Below, piece by piece: positions 11,173 to 21,572 of a DNA stretch of 64,000 bases (position 1 is its first letter; each line of letters opens with the position of its first letter). The translations under genes and the position numbers were made by a program. Source of the DNA: Crassaminicella indica (GTDB taxonomy: Bacteria; Bacillota; Clostridia; Peptostreptococcales; Thermotaleaceae); assembly GCF_019203185.1 (NCBI RefSeq), contig NZ_CP078093.1, positions 1,709,058 to 1,773,057 of the forward strand, given 5' to 3'. Below the pieces are notes generated by a model. The model did no database searches. It was not told the DNA's origin and saw only the letters and a program-made list of their open reading frames with translations.

Positions 11173-11637
11173 ATGGAAAAAATTATAAATACTGATTTGA
11201 TAGATTTAAATTTAAAAGCTGAAACAAAAGAAGAAGCTATAAAGACACTGATAAAGAGAGTAGATAAATGTGGAAGATTAAACGATATAAATGAATATCT
11301 AAAGGTTGTGCTAGAGAGAGAAAAACTGTCTACTACAGGAATAGGCTTTGGGATAGCGATACCACATGGAAAGAGTGATGCTGTAAAAATTCCAACTTTA
11401 GCGTTTGGTAGATGCGAAGATGGAATAGAATGGCAATCTTTAGATGGTAAGGTTGTAAAAATCATTTTTCTTATTGCAGTACCAGAAGAGGCAGCATCTA
11501 ATCAACATTTAAGAATTTTAGCAGCCTTATCTAGAAGAATGATGAATGAAGAATTTAGAAAGAAACTATTAGAAATAGTAGATGAGAAAGAACTAATGAA
11601 TTTATTAGATGATATTTTAGCAGAAATAGCAGCTTAA
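11173..11637 (+). CDS. Fructose-family PTS enzyme IIA
   Basis: A 154-residue soluble PTS component of the mannitol/fructose IIA fold. The phosphohistidine is in GIAIPHGKSDAV (about residue 61). It accepts phosphate from HPr and passes it to the IIB encoded at 12972. ATG follows GGGAGAG. It is the first gene of a sugar locus with separate IIA, IIC and IIB genes, a PRD activator and mannose-6-phosphate isomerase. That context suggests mannose rather than fructose as substrate, as in the ManP/ManR/ManA locus of Bacillus. Confidence 0.85.
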   Translation: MEKIINTDLIDLNLKAETKEEAIKTLIKRVDKCGRLNDINEYLKVVLEREKLSTTGIGFGIAIPHGKSDAVKIPTLAFGRCEDGIEWQSLDGKVVKIIFLIAVPEEAASNQHLRILAALSRRMMNEEFRKKLLEIVDEKELMNLLDDILAEIAA

Positions 11638-11716
11638 AAGAATTGCTATTAAGATAGAATATAAAGGCTTTGTAATATAGAATTTATCAATAAAATTTAA
11701 AAAGGAGGATATTTCA

Positions 11717-12775
11717 ATGAAAGGTGAATTGAAAAATATAAGAACTTATCTTATGACAGGTGTATCTTATATGATTCCTATTGTTGTAATAGGTGGGGTA
11801 TTGATTGCTCTAGCTATTGCATTAAGTGGGGTTGAAGCTGGAACTGGAGCAAATGTAACTAATCCAATTCTAGAAAAGATGCTAAATATAGGAGTAAAGG
11901 CTTTTGGACTTATGGTACCTATATTAGCAGGATATATTTCTTTTGGTATTGCGGATAGACCAGGATTAGCACCGGGACTTGTTGGTGGAGCATTAGCTAA
12001 TGAAATAGGAGCAGGATTTTTAGGAGGAATTATAGCAGGCTTTGTAGCAGGATATACAGCTAAATGGATAAAATCATGGAAAGTACATGTTCAGTTAAGA
12101 GCTATTATGCCAATATTTGTTATTCCTTTATTAACATCATTAGTTGTAGGGACTGTAATGTATATAATTGGTGCTCCTATTAGTAGTTTGATGGAATCAA
12201 TGACAGCAACTCTAAAGAGTATGGGAACAGGAAATGCAGTATTACTTGCAGTTATTATGGGAGCAATGATTGCTTTTGATATGGGTGGACCAATAAACAA
12301 GGTTGCATTCATGTTTGGAGCAGCTATGATTGGCGAAGGTGTATATACAATTATGGGTCCGGTAGCAGTAGCTATTTGTGTGCCTCCTATAGCAATGGGA
12401 GTTGCAACACTTTTAAATCCTAAAAAATATACAGAAACAGAAAAAGAGGCTGGTAAAGGTGCTATCGCAATGGGGCTTATAGGTATTACAGAAGGAGCTA
12501 TTCCATTTGCAGCAGCAGATCCATTTAGAGTAATTCCTTCTATTGTGGTAGGATCATCTATTGGAGCAGCAATTGCTGCAATAGGAAAAGTAGGAGATCA
12601 TGCACCACATGGAGGACCAATCGTACTTCCTGTAGTAGATAATAGGATAATGTTTATCATAGCAGTATTAGTTGGCGTTGCAGTAGCAGCACTTATGGTA
12701 AATATATTGAAAAAAGATGTAGTAGAAGAGAAAAAAGAAGAAAATGATGATGAAGAGATTAGCATAGAGTTTTAA
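11717..12775 (+). CDS. Fructose-family PTS enzyme IIC (membrane channel)
   Basis: A 352-residue polytopic membrane protein with about nine or ten hydrophobic segments. It has family marks such as SYMIPIVVIGGV, YISFGIADRPGLAPG, FDMGGPINKVA and GITEGAIPFAA. It forms the sugar translocation path; no IIA or IIB domain is fused to it, whereas many homologues are IIABC or IIBC fusions. The acidic C-terminal tail (EEKKEENDDEE) is probably cytoplasmic. A terminator-like hairpin follows, so the IIB gene may be transcribed separately. Confidence 0.88.
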   Translation: MKGELKNIRTYLMTGVSYMIPIVVIGGVLIALAIALSGVEAGTGANVTNPILEKMLNIGVKAFGLMVPILAGYISFGIADRPGLAPGLVGGALANEIGAGFLGGIIAGFVAGYTAKWIKSWKVHVQLRAIMPIFVIPLLTSLVVGTVMYIIGAPISSLMESMTATLKSMGTGNAVLLAVIMGAMIAFDMGGPINKVAFMFGAAMIGEGVYTIMGPVAVAICVPPIAMGVATLLNPKKYTETEKEAGKGAIAMGLIGITEGAIPFAAADPFRVIPSIVVGSSIGAAIAAIGKVGDHAPHGGPIVLPVVDNRIMFIIAVLVGVAVAALMVNILKKDVVEEKKEENDDEEISIEF

Positions 12776-12786
12776 TGTATATTAAA

Positions 12787-12818
12787 GCTAGCTGTTTTAC
12801 GAACAGCTAGTTTGTTTT
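12787..12818 (+). terminator. Terminator-like hairpin between IIC and IIB genes
   Basis: CTAGCTGTT / AACAGCTAG with a short loop, then TTTGTTTT. Its position inside the locus would reduce read-through into the IIB, regulator and manA genes. Confidence 0.7.
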
Positions 12819-12842
12819 AAAGATATAAAAATAAAATAAATT

Positions 12843-12862
12843 TTACCACATTGATAAGGTAA
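12843..12862. promoter_or_regulatory. Candidate operator upstream of the IIB gene
   Basis: TTACCACATTGATAAGGTAA has TTACC/GGTAA arms. It shares TTACCACATT with 11063 and TTACCACA with a third copy at 12941. This suggests that the regulator also acts on a second promoter before IIB. Confidence 0.4.
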
Positions 12863-12971
12863 TTATTATTAATCACACAGTTGTTTTGATATGGTATTAT
12901 AATATTAGAGAAGAAATTGAAGTGTTTTAAAATAAAAAAATTACCACAAGTATAAAGAAAGGAAGATGGAT

Positions 12972-13289
12972 ATGAAAATATTAGCTGTAACTGCTTGTCC
13001 AACAGGTATAGCTCATACTTATATGGCTGCAGAAGCATTAGAAAAGGAAGCGAAAGAAAGAGGCTTTGAAGTAAAAGTAGAGACTCAAGGGTCTATAGGA
13101 ATTGAAAATGAAATTACAAAAGATGATTTAGAGGGTGCAGATGTAGTTATTTTGACAAAGGATATGGCTATAAAAGGAAAAGATAGATTTAAAGGAATTC
13201 CTGTTGTGAATGTAGCCATTGGAGATATTATTAAAAAAACAGGATTATTACTGGATAAGATTGTTGATCATTTGAATAGTAAAAAATAG
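12972..13289 (+). CDS. Fructose-family PTS enzyme IIB
   Basis: About 105 residues, cytoplasmic. The phosphocysteine is in the N-terminal motif VTACPTGIAHTYMAAEAL, diagnostic of the fructose-family IIB. It takes phosphate from the IIA and transfers it to the incoming sugar. The ATG at 12972 is preferred over that at 12966 because AAAGGA is then about nine bases away. It lies 30 bp upstream of the PRD regulator gene. Confidence 0.88.
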   Translation: MKILAVTACPTGIAHTYMAAEALEKEAKERGFEVKVETQGSIGIENEITKDDLEGADVVILTKDMAIKGKDRFKGIPVVNVAIGDIIKKTGLLLDKIVDHLNSKK

Positions 13290-13319
13290 AAAGAGAAATC
13301 CCCATAGAGGAGAGTTTAT

Positions 13320-15281
13320 ATGAGTCGAATCATGAGAATTGCTAAAATTTTATTGGAAAGTAAAGAACCTGTTACTATTAATAAAATAGCTTCAGAACTT
13401 AAGGTGTCCAATAAGACAGTGCGTAATGATTTGAATAAGCTTCAGGATTTTGTTGAAAGAGAAGGGCTGAGATTGAGCAAAAAGACTGGTGTAGGTACAA
13501 GTATTGAAGGCTCTGAAGAAAATAAAATACAGCTTTTGCAAAGACTTAAAAAAGATATTGATTATGTTGAACCTTATTCCCGTGAAGGAAGGCAAAACTA
13601 TATCTTAAAAAGACTTTTCATGGATAGTAAGAGTATTACTATCCAAGAGCTTGCTGATGAATTATATGTTTGTACAGCAACTATTAATAATGATTTAAAA
13701 GATCTTGAAATATGGCTCAAGGATTTTCGTTTAAAATTAAAGAAAAAAAGAAACTATGGGGTAGAGATTGTAGGAAAAGAAGAAGATTATAGAAAAGCTA
13801 TTTCAAGCATCCTTTCTCAAAGTAAGAAAGTTGAGGAACTTCAAAAGTTATTATATTCAGAATATAAAGGAAGAATTGATTATAAATCGATGGTACAGCT
13901 TAAAGCACTAATGGATATAGATTATAAAAAGCTAGAAGAACTATTAAATGGGGTAGAAAAACAACTAAAATTTAGATTTTCTCAAGAAGCATATATTAGC
14001 TTGGTGATTCATATTGTTATATCTATGAGAAGGATAAAAGAAGGTAAGGATATTTTATTATCTAAGACAATTTTAAGCAATATTAAAAATACAGAAGAGT
14101 TTCAATGCGCAAAAGAAATGAGTAGTAAAATGCAAAAATACTTCAATGTAGTGATACCAGAATCAGAAATAGGATATATTACTCTTCACATATTAGGAAG
14201 TAAAATTTACCAAAAAGACTTAGGAGATTTGGAATTTTCCTTTGAAAAGATTGAAGAGTCAGAAATTGCAGTAGAAATAGCTAAAAGTATTGTAGATGTG
14301 GCAAGCGATGCATTGAATATGGATTTGAGAGAGGATCAAGCACTTATTAATGGATTGGTTTTGCATTTAAGACCAACAATAAATCGTTTGAAATATGGAT
14401 TGACTTTAAATAATCCTATTTTAGAAGATATCAAAAGTAATTATCCAGATATTTTTGGAGTGGCTTGGATGAGTAGCAGAGTATTTGAAAAATATTTGGA
14501 TAAAAGGATACCAGAATCAGAAATAGGATATATTACTCTTCATCTAGGAGCAGCTGTAGAAAGAAATAGACGACAAATAAAAACTTTGGTAATTTGCCAT
14601 AGTGGTATAGGTACTTCTCAACTACTATCAGCAAGACTTCAAAGATGCTTTAAAGAAATTGAGATTTTAGGTATTGTTTCTTCTACAGAATTGACGAAAG
14701 ATATGCTTGATGATGCTGACTTGATTATATCCACTGTTCCTCTTCAAATAGATAGATTTGTATTAGTCATTAGTCCTCTTTTTACCCAATCAGATATAAA
14801 AAAGGTAGATCAATATATTTATAAGATTCGTCAAAAAATGGTACATAATGATGTGAATGGAAATTTTATTGAGAAAGAGTTTTTTTATAGAAGTAAAAAA
14901 ATAAAAAATAAAGAAGCAGTAATCTGTGAGATGTGTGAATACTTAGAAAGAAAGCAGTATATTAAAAGAAATTTTAAAGATAGCGTATTGTTAAGAGAAA
15001 ATATTATGTCTACAGAAGTAGGAAATGGTATAGCTATTCCCCACGGAGATCCCAAAGAAGTAAAAAAATCTTGTATTGCTCTTACTGTGTTAGAACATCC
15101 AATGAAATGGGATAAAGAGTTGGTAGAATTTATTTTTATGATTTGTATTGCTGAAAAGGATATGGCAAAAACCAAAATTCTTATTAGAAATTTATATAAA
15201 AATATGCATAAATCTGAATTTCTAAATGAACTGAGAAAAGGAGATAAAAATATCAAAATTATGTTAGATAGATTATTATAA
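13320..15281 (+). CDS. PRD-domain transcriptional activator with EIIB and EIIA domains (ManR/MtlR type)
   Basis: A 653-residue regulator. It has an N-terminal DeoR/HTH_11 helix-turn-helix (about 5-60), a second winged-helix/Mga-like region (about 95-160), and two PRDs; each PRD contains the motif IPESEIGYITLH. It then has an EIIB-like domain with the cysteine in VICHSGIGTSQLL (about 425) and a C-terminal EIIA-like domain with the histidine in GIAIPHGDPKEV. PTS components phosphorylate these domains, linking promoter activation to sugar flux. Its place between IIB and manA makes the local PTS locus the likely target. Confidence 0.88.
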   Translation: MSRIMRIAKILLESKEPVTINKIASELKVSNKTVRNDLNKLQDFVEREGLRLSKKTGVGTSIEGSEENKIQLLQRLKKDIDYVEPYSREGRQNYILKRLFMDSKSITIQELADELYVCTATINNDLKDLEIWLKDFRLKLKKKRNYGVEIVGKEEDYRKAISSILSQSKKVEELQKLLYSEYKGRIDYKSMVQLKALMDIDYKKLEELLNGVEKQLKFRFSQEAYISLVIHIVISMRRIKEGKDILLSKTILSNIKNTEEFQCAKEMSSKMQKYFNVVIPESEIGYITLHILGSKIYQKDLGDLEFSFEKIEESEIAVEIAKSIVDVASDALNMDLREDQALINGLVLHLRPTINRLKYGLTLNNPILEDIKSNYPDIFGVAWMSSRVFEKYLDKRIPESEIGYITLHLGAAVERNRRQIKTLVICHSGIGTSQLLSARLQRCFKEIEILGIVSSTELTKDMLDDADLIISTVPLQIDRFVLVISPLFTQSDIKKVDQYIYKIRQKMVHNDVNGNFIEKEFFYRSKKIKNKEAVICEMCEYLERKQYIKRNFKDSVLLRENIMSTEVGNGIAIPHGDPKEVKKSCIALTVLEHPMKWDKELVEFIFMICIAEKDMAKTKILIRNLYKNMHKSEFLNELRKGDKNIKIMLDRLL

Positions 15282-15305
15282 AAGGCATAAGTGGGAGGTG
15301 GGTAT

Positions 15306-16292
15306 ATGTATCCACTAAAATTTGAGCATATATATGTAAATAAAGTTTGGGGTGGAAGAAATTTAGAATCTTTTAGAGAAGATTTGCCCGAAGGAAAAAT
15401 TGGGGAGAGTTGGGAAGTTGCATGTCGTAAAGATGTAGTAAGTATTATTTCAAATGGCAAATATAAAGGAATGAGCTTGGATAAGTTAATATTAAAAGAA
15501 AGTGATGCTATTCTTGGGACAAAAATTTCAAATAAACATTTTCCATTACTTATCAAGTTTTTAGATGCACAAAGCAAATTATCTATTCAAGTGCATCCTA
15601 ATGATTTTTATGCTCTTCAAAATGAAAATGATTTAGGAAAGACAGAAGCATGGGTTGTATTGGATGCTCAAGAAAATGCTAGTATGGTATTAGGGGTGAA
15701 AGATTGTTCTCCTGATGGTTTTAAAGAAGCTTTAGAGAAAGGCGATTTAGAACCATATCTGAATCGTATATCGGTTAAAAAAGGAGATGTATATTTTATT
15801 CAAAGTGGCTTAATTCATACTATGGAAGGTGTTTTAGTAGCCGAGATTCAGCAAAATAGCGATACTACTTATAGAGTATATGACTATAATAGAGGTAGGG
15901 AACTTCATATAAAAAAAGCAATGGATGTCATCGATTTTTCAATTCATGCAAAAAAAGCTTCAGGGCTTTGTATTCATAAGGAAGGTTATGAAAAGACTTA
16001 TTATTGCTATGATCATAATTTTTCTTTAGAGAAATATAAGATTGAAGGTAGTTGTATAGAAAAAAGTGATAAAGAAAGATTCTATATTTTTATCTGTATA
16101 GATGGAGAAGGTCTAATTCGATATTCTAATGGGATTGAAGAAATTAGAAAAGGGGATACAGTATTTATTCCTGCAGGTTTAGGAGCATATACCTTAGATG
16201 GAAATTTTACATTATTAAAAGCTTATGTTCCAAATATAGAAAAACTAGAAAAAGAAATTCTGGGTGAAATTAAATATCTGTCTGATTGTTAA
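15306..16292 (+). CDS. manA: Class I mannose-6-phosphate isomerase
   Basis: Converts mannose 6-phosphate to fructose 6-phosphate. It is a cupin-fold zinc enzyme; zinc ligands are in SIQVHPND (Gln, His), GKTEAWVVL (Glu) and SGLIHTMEG (His). The length of about 328 residues fits the short Firmicute type. ATG at 15306 follows GGGAGGTG; the upstream in-frame GTG overlaps the ribosome site and is rejected. It ends the locus and is the main reason to call the PTS mannose-specific. Confidence 0.9.
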   Translation: MYPLKFEHIYVNKVWGGRNLESFREDLPEGKIGESWEVACRKDVVSIISNGKYKGMSLDKLILKESDAILGTKISNKHFPLLIKFLDAQSKLSIQVHPNDFYALQNENDLGKTEAWVVLDAQENASMVLGVKDCSPDGFKEALEKGDLEPYLNRISVKKGDVYFIQSGLIHTMEGVLVAEIQQNSDTTYRVYDYNRGRELHIKKAMDVIDFSIHAKKASGLCIHKEGYEKTYYCYDHNFSLEKYKIEGSCIEKSDKERFYIFICIDGEGLIRYSNGIEEIRKGDTVFIPAGLGAYTLDGNFTLLKAYVPNIEKLEKEILGEIKYLSDC

Positions 16293-16328
16293 GAAGTTTA
16301 CAATAAAAAATAGTAAAAATCATCTCTA

Positions 16329-16384
16329 TTGACATAAAAAATAACGAGCGTTATTATATATAATAATAACGCTCGTTATTTTTT
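16329..16384 (+). promoter_or_regulatory. TetR promoter with two 16-bp operators, doubling as manA terminator
   Basis: TTGACA at 16329 and TATTAT at 16352 (17-bp spacer). The spacer and -10 contain the palindrome AATAACGAGCGTTATT (16340-16355). An inverted copy, AATAACGCTCGTTATT, follows at 16365-16380. The two copies pair into a long hairpin followed by TTTTTAT, so the same DNA looks like an operator pair and a terminator. TetR autoregulation is inferred from position. Confidence 0.65.
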
Positions 16385-16403
16385 ATATTTACATTTTCAT
16401 TTA

Positions 16404-16495
16404 TATAGATAAACAACATCAACATAAAAAAAGAAATATATAAAGATAAGTGAATGACTTCGATAACTTTTGTAAAAATCATGTTGATATGTATA
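16404..16495. repeat. MITE-like element, copy B, in the TetR 5' leader
   Basis: Begins TATAGATAAACAACATCAAC and is nearly identical for about 80 bp to the left part of the copy at 28537. The right end is degenerate (CATGTTGATATGTATA). It lies between promoter and coding region. Confidence 0.65.
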
Positions 16496-16531
16496 TTGGG
16501 TATATAAAAGGGGAGTGAGAGAAAGAAAAAA

Positions 16532-17149
16532 ATGATAGATGATGGAAATCCTACAAAACAAAAAATATTAGAAACTTCTTTAAGACTGTTTTCAAAAAAT
16601 GGATATAGTGCTACCTCTGTAAGACAGATCTCTCGTGAAGCTGGTTTTAGAGAGAGTGTTATATATAATCATTTTTCAGGAAAGTACGATATACTAAAAA
16701 CTTTATATGATGTTGAAATAGCTTCTGTTCGCAGTGAATTTTTAAAAAATATAGATATTGATGAAATCAAAAAGGATCCTAAAAGATTTTTACAGAGAAT
16801 AGCTGATAAAATTATGATTTATTCTAATGATGAGGATCGAGCAAAATTCTTAAAAGTCATTATGATGGAAATGTTTAGAGATAGCAGAGCAAAGGAGCTT
16901 GTAAAGAAAGATATTTTTGAGAACAGCAAAATCATGCTCAAAAATATTTTTTTTAAAATGAGGAAAGCTGGGTTAATAAAGGAAAAAGATCCATTAATGC
17001 TTGCTAATGAATTTTTAGCTACTTTAATATTTTTTAACCTAGAGCATCTTCTGTCAAATGAAAGGAATGAAAATAAAGCATTTAGACATAACTTAGTAAA
17101 GAAACACATTGACTTTTTCTGGGAAAATGTGAAATTGAATGAATTTTAG
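16532..17149 (+). CDS. TetR/AcrR-family transcriptional regulator
   Basis: 205 residues. The N-terminal helix-turn-helix reads [20 protein letters not shown] followed by [18 protein letters not shown], the standard TetR DNA-binding pattern. The C-terminal ligand-binding part is not assignable to a ligand. The ORF end overlaps the leader of the dehydratase gene, so the two are probably co-transcribed. Since the partner handles acyl-CoA chemistry, an acyl-CoA or fatty-acid ligand is a reasonable guess. The ribosome site (AGGGGAGTGAG) is rather far upstream. Confidence 0.85.
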   Translation: MIDDGNPTKQKILETSLRLFSKNGYSATSVRQISREAGFRESVIYNHFSGKYDILKTLYDVEIASVRSEFLKNIDIDEIKKDPKRFLQRIADKIMIYSNDEDRAKFLKVIMMEMFRDSRAKELVKKDIFENSKIMLKNIFFKMRKAGLIKEKDPLMLANEFLATLIFFNLEHLLSNERNENKAFRHNLVKKHIDFFWENVKLNEF

Positions 17150-17168
17150 TAATAGGGGGATTAGAGGC

Positions 17169-20100
17169 ATGAAGAAAGTTCTCAATGTAGGACTTGATGT
17201 AGGTTCAACAACGGTAAAGATGGTTATATTAGATGGAAAACTAGATGTTCTTTATAAAAAATATGTAAGACATTTTTCAGATATAAAAAGCACAGTTACA
17301 AGCATACTAGAAGATGCAAAAGCTGTTTTACAAGACAATTTTATTACAGCAATGATTACAGGTTCAGGGGGATTTAATATTGCAACGAAGCTTGAAGTTC
17401 CCTTTATTCAAGAGGTAATCGCTTGTACCAATACAATTGAAAATATTATTCCAACAACAGATGTTGCTATAGAGCTTGGTGGAGAGGATGCAAAAATTAC
17501 ATATCTTGGAGAATCGATTGAACAAAGAATGAATGGAACCTGTGCAGGGGGTACAGGTGCTTTTATAGATCAAATGGCAGCACTTCTTCAAACAGATGCT
17601 CAAGGACTCAATGCATTGGCTAAAAAGCACAAGATCATCTATCCGATTGCATCGAGATGTGGAGTTTTTGCTAAAACAGATATTCAGCCTCTATTAAATG
17701 AGGGAGCTGCAAAGGAAGACATTGCAGCATCTGTTTTTCAGGCTGTTGTCAATCAGACCATTAGCGGACTTGCTCAAGGAAGACCTATCAAAGGAAATGT
17801 TGCATTTTTAGGAGGTCCTCTTCATTTTTTATCAGAGCTTAGAAATCGATTTATAAAAACCTTAAAGCTTGAGGAGAAAAAAGTTATTTTTCCTAAAGAT
17901 TCGCAGTATTTTGTAGCTATAGGAGCAGCCATTTCTTCTAAAAATGAAAATCCTATTTCTGTTCAAGCTTTTTATAAAAGAGTACCAAGAATTTATGGAA
18001 AAAGCTATGAAGAGAATAAAAAGATTGCTCCTTTATTTTTAAATGATATAGAATACAACAAATTCAAGGAAAGACACAGCAAAGCGAAGGTAAAGAAAGT
18101 AGACTTAAAAACTTATGAAGGAAATGCTTATTTAGGCATTGATGCAGGGTCTACTACAACAAAGATTGCCCTTATAGATGAGGAAGGAGGACTTTTATAT
18201 TCTCACTATGGAAGCAATATGGGAAAACCGTTAACCTCTACTATTACTGCATTGAAGGAGCTTTATAAAAATATTAATAAAAAGACTAAAATTGTAAATT
18301 CGGCAGTAACAGGCTATGGGGAGCATTTGATAAAAGCTGCTCTTAAGGTAGATATAGGAGAAATAGAGACGGTTGCTCATTATAAGGCGGCTGAATTCTT
18401 TCTTCCGGGAGTAGATTTTGTATTAGATATTGGTGGACAGGATATGAAGAGCTTAAAAATTCATAATGGGGCTATTGATTCTATTATGCTAAATGAAGCA
18501 TGTTCATCAGGCTGTGGTTCGTTTATTGAAACCTTTGCAAATTCACTAAATCTAGAGGTAGAAGCATTTACAAAAAAAGCAATAAAATCAAAAAATCCAG
18601 TAGATCTTGGGACTCGTTGTACTGTATTTATGAATTCAAGGGTAAAACAGGCTCAAAAGGAAAATATAGATGTAGCTGATATTTCAGCAGGCATATCCAT
18701 ATCTGTCATTAAAAATGCACTATATAAAGTTATAAGAATGAGAAATCCAAAGGATTTAGGAGAAAAAATTGTTGTACAGGGTGGAACATTTTATAATGAT
18801 GCTGTTTTAAGAGCTTTAGAAAAAATCATTGGAAAAGAAGTGATAAGACCTGATATTGCAGGAATTATGGGTGCTTTTGGTGCAGCACTTATTGCAAAAG
18901 AGCAATTTAGTACAGGATATGAAAGTAAATTATTAAAGATGGAAGAGCTTACAAATTTTAAAACAGAAATATCTATGAAAAGATGCGGATTGTGTGGAAA
19001 TAATTGTCTTATTACAGTTAATCATTTTTCAGATGGAAGAGAGTTTATATCAGGTAATCGTTGTGAAAGAGGAGCTGGTATAGAAAAAAAAGAAAAGTCA
19101 ATTCCAAACCTTTATGCATATAAGTACAAAAGAGTATTTAATTATAAACCATTATATAAGGATAAGGCAAAAAGAGGGATAATAGGTATTCCTAGAGTCC
19201 TTAATATGTATGAGGATTATCCATTTTGGTATACTTTCTTTACCCAATTAGGATATCAAGTAATTCTTTCAGGTCGTTCATCGAAAAAAATATACGAACT
19301 TGGGATGGAAACTATTCCATCAGAAAGTGTATGTTATCCAGCAAAGCTTGTACATGGTCATATTATGGATCTAATTAATAAAGGAGTTAAAAAGATTTTT
19401 TATCCATGCATTCCCTACAACAAAAAAGAAGATAAGGATGCAGGAAATAACTATAATTGTCCTGTAGTTACCTCTTATGCAGAGGCTATTTATGCTAATA
19501 TTGATCCTTTAAAGAATGGAGAGATTATGTTTTATCATCCTTTTCTACCAATAGATGATGAAAAGAGAATGGAAAAAAGATTGATAGAAGAGCTGTCAAG
19601 AGAAAATATTCCTAAAATGGATATAAAAAAAGCTGTAAGATTTGCTTATAAGGAGCTTGAAGCTTATCGATATGATATAAGGAAAAAAGGTGAAGAGGCT
19701 TTAAAATATATAGAAGAAAATCAACTAAAAGGAATAGTCTTAGCAGGAAGACCGTATCATGTGGACCCTGAGATTAACCATGGGATTCCAGAGCTTATAG
19801 AGTCTTTAGGCTTTGTAGTACTTTCTGAGGATAGTGTGAGTCATCTTACAAAACCAGAAAGACCTCTGCGTGTGGTAGATCAATGGGTATATCATTCAAG
19901 ACTTTATAGAGCTGCTACCTTTGTTGCAAAAAATAAAAACCTAGAGTTCGTTCAGCTAAACTCCTTTGGCTGTGGCTTAGATGCTATTACTACAGATCAA
20001 GTACAAGAGATATTAGAAAGATACGGAAAAATATATACCTTGTTGAAAATAGATGAAATAAATAATCTTGGAGCTGTAAGAATTCGTATTCGATCTCTTC

Positions 20101-21413
20101 TTGCAGCTATTAAAGAAAGAGATAAGAGAAATTTTGAACCAAAGAAACTTTATGAAAATGATGAAAGGGTGCTGTTTACGAAGAAAATGAAAAAAAATCA
20201 TACGATTTTAGTTCCACAAATGTCACCTATTCATTTTCAGTTTTTAGATGTAGGATTTAAAAAAGCAGGATACAATGTGGAAGTTTTAGGAGATGTAGGA
20301 AAATCTGCTATAGATGAGGGACTTGCATATGTGCATAATGATGCATGCTATCCAGCAATTATTACAATAGGACAGATTATGGAAGCTTTAAAATCAGGAA
20401 AATATGATTTGAACAATACTTCTGTTATGATATCCCAAACAGGTGGAGGGTGTCGTGCAACCAATTATATAGCCTTTTTAAGAAAAGCATTAAAGGATGC
20501 AGGCATGGAGCATATACCGGTGATTTCAATAAATGCATCAGGACTAGAGAAAAATCCAGGGTTTAAGCTAAAGCCCACTACACTAGATAATTTAATGATG
20601 GGGCTTATTTATGGAGATCTTTTAATGAGAGTTTTATTAAGAGTTCGTCCTTATGAAAAAATAAAAGGCTCAGCCAATGCTTTGTATCAAAAATGGGTAA
20701 AAAAATGCAAAGAAAGCTTACTTAGAGGTAGGAAAAAGGATTTTAAAGAAAATATAAAAAAAATTGTTGAAGACTTTGATAATTTACCAATCGATGAAGA
20801 TTTAGTAAAACCAAGAGTAGGTGTAGTAGGAGAAATACTAGTAAAATTTCATCCAGATGCGAATAATCATGTGGTAGACTTTTTAGAAGCAGAAGGAGCA
20901 GAGGTAGTTGTACCAGATCTTACGGATTTTTTATTATACTGTGCGTATGATCGCAAAACAAAGTATGAAAAATTGTCTGGAAGCTTTATAGGAATGATTA
21001 TGGGAAACATTACTATAAACGGGATTGAAACTTATAGAAAGGATATGAGAAAGCTTCTAAAGAAGAGCAGTCGGTTTGAACCTCCAAAAGAAATTTATGA
21101 GTTAGCTCATCTTGCAAAAAAACATTTATCCTTATGTAATCAAACAGGAGAAGGTTGGTTCCTAACAGCAGAAATGGTGGAGTTAATAGAAAGTGGTACA
21201 GAAAATATCTTGTGTCTTCAGCCATTTGCGTGTCTTCCTAATCATATTACAGGAAAGGGAATGATTAAGGAGCTTAGAAGAAGCTATCCAAAAGCCAATA
21301 TTGTGCCTATTGATTATGATCCTGGTGCAAGTGAAGTGAATCAAATCAATCGTATAAAGCTTATGCTTTCAGTAGCCTTCAAAAATTTAGAAAAGGAAGA
21401 AAGCTATGCATAA
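17169..21413 (+). CDS. 2-hydroxyacyl-CoA dehydratase activator / D-component fusion protein
   Basis: A very large (about 1414-residue) cytoplasmic protein. It has two BadF/HgdC-type ASKHA ATPase domains: residues about 5-260 with [12 protein letters not shown], and about 320-570 with [13 protein letters not shown]. The second has the iron-sulfur ligand region [12 protein letters not shown] cysteine-rich knuckle (RCGLCGNNC, about 630) is followed by a DUF2229-like part and a HgdB-like D-component region with DACYPAIIT and [11 protein letters not shown]. Such proteins are thought to couple ATP hydrolysis to electron transfer for radical dehydration or reduction. The substrate is unknown and no separate HgdA/HgdB genes are next to it. 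ATG at 17169 is set by AGGGGGAT; an upstream ATG overlaps tetR. Confidence 0.85.
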   Translation: MKKVLNVGLDVGSTTVKMVILDGKLDVLYKKYVRHFSDIKSTVTSILEDAKAVLQDNFITAMITGSGGFNIATKLEVPFIQEVIACTNTIENIIPTTDVAIELGGEDAKITYLGESIEQRMNGTCAGGTGAFIDQMAALLQTDAQGLNALAKKHKIIYPIASRCGVFAKTDIQPLLNEGAAKEDIAASVFQAVVNQTISGLAQGRPIKGNVAFLGGPLHFLSELRNRFIKTLKLEEKKVIFPKDSQYFVAIGAAISSKNENPISVQAFYKRVPRIYGKSYEENKKIAPLFLNDIEYNKFKERHSKAKVKKVDLKTYEGNAYLGIDAGSTTTKIALIDEEGGLLYSHYGSNMGKPLTSTITALKELYKNINKKTKIVNSAVTGYGEHLIKAALKVDIGEIETVAHYKAAEFFLPGVDFVLDIGGQDMKSLKIHNGAIDSIMLNEACSSGCGSFIETFANSLNLEVEAFTKKAIKSKNPVDLGTRCTVFMNSRVKQAQKENIDVADISAGISISVIKNALYKVIRMRNPKDLGEKIVVQGGTFYNDAVLRALEKIIGKEVIRPDIAGIMGAFGAALIAKEQFSTGYESKLLKMEELTNFKTEISMKRCGLCGNNCLITVNHFSDGREFISGNRCERGAGIEKKEKSIPNLYAYKYKRVFNYKPLYKDKAKRGIIGIPRVLNMYEDYPFWYTFFTQLGYQVILSGRSSKKIYELGMETIPSESVCYPAKLVHGHIMDLINKGVKKIFYPCIPYNKKEDKDAGNNYNCPVVTSYAEAIYANIDPLKNGEIMFYHPFLPIDDEKRMEKRLIEELSRENIPKMDIKKAVRFAYKELEAYRYDIRKKGEEALKYIEENQLKGIVLAGRPYHVDPEINHGIPELIESLGFVVLSEDSVSHLTKPERPLRVVDQWVYHSRLYRAATFVAKNKNLEFVQLNSFGCGLDAITTDQVQEILERYGKIYTLLKIDEINNLGAVRIRIRSLLAAIKERDKRNFEPKKLYENDERVLFTKKMKKNHTILVPQMSPIHFQFLDVGFKKAGYNVEVLGDVGKSAIDEGLAYVHNDACYPAIITIGQIMEALKSGKYDLNNTSVMISQTGGGCRATNYIAFLRKALKDAGMEHIPVISINASGLEKNPGFKLKPTTLDNLMMGLIYGDLLMRVLLRVRPYEKIKGSANALYQKWVKKCKESLLRGRKKDFKENIKKIVEDFDNLPIDEDLVKPRVGVVGEILVKFHPDANNHVVDFLEAEGAEVVVPDLTDFLLYCAYDRKTKYEKLSGSFIGMIMGNITINGIETYRKDMRKLLKKSSRFEPPKEIYELAHLAKKHLSLCNQTGEGWFLTAEMVELIESGTENILCLQPFACLPNHITGKGMIKELRRSYPKANIVPIDYDPGASEVNQINRIKLMLSVAFKNLEKEESYA

Positions 21414-21415
21414 TA

Positions 21416-21443
21416 AAAGGACTTCTCAGGAGAAGTCCTTTTA
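21416..21443 (+). terminator. Terminator after the dehydratase-like gene
   Basis: AAAAGGACTTCTC / GAGAAGTCCTTTT with a two-base loop, beginning two bases after the stop codon. Confidence 0.9.
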
Positions 21444-21512
21444 ATGTTAGTGTATTTAGAATTATAAAAAAAGCGAGGAAACAATAAGTTATCGTTTTTC
21501 GATAAAAAAATA

Positions 21513-21541
21513 TTGAAAAACATTTTATAGCATGGTAATAT
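21513..21541 (+). promoter_or_regulatory. Promoter of the DUF2975 operon
   Basis: TTGAAA, 17-bp spacer, TAATAT, about 30 bp before the ribosome site. Confidence 0.55.
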
Positions 21542-21572
21542 AGATTAGTAAAATAATAAGGGAGGTATGTGT

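Noticed and set aside
14885-15577. 230-residue minus-strand ORF
   Set aside because: Shadow of the PRD activator and manA; both plus-strand genes have clear family motifs over the same bases.
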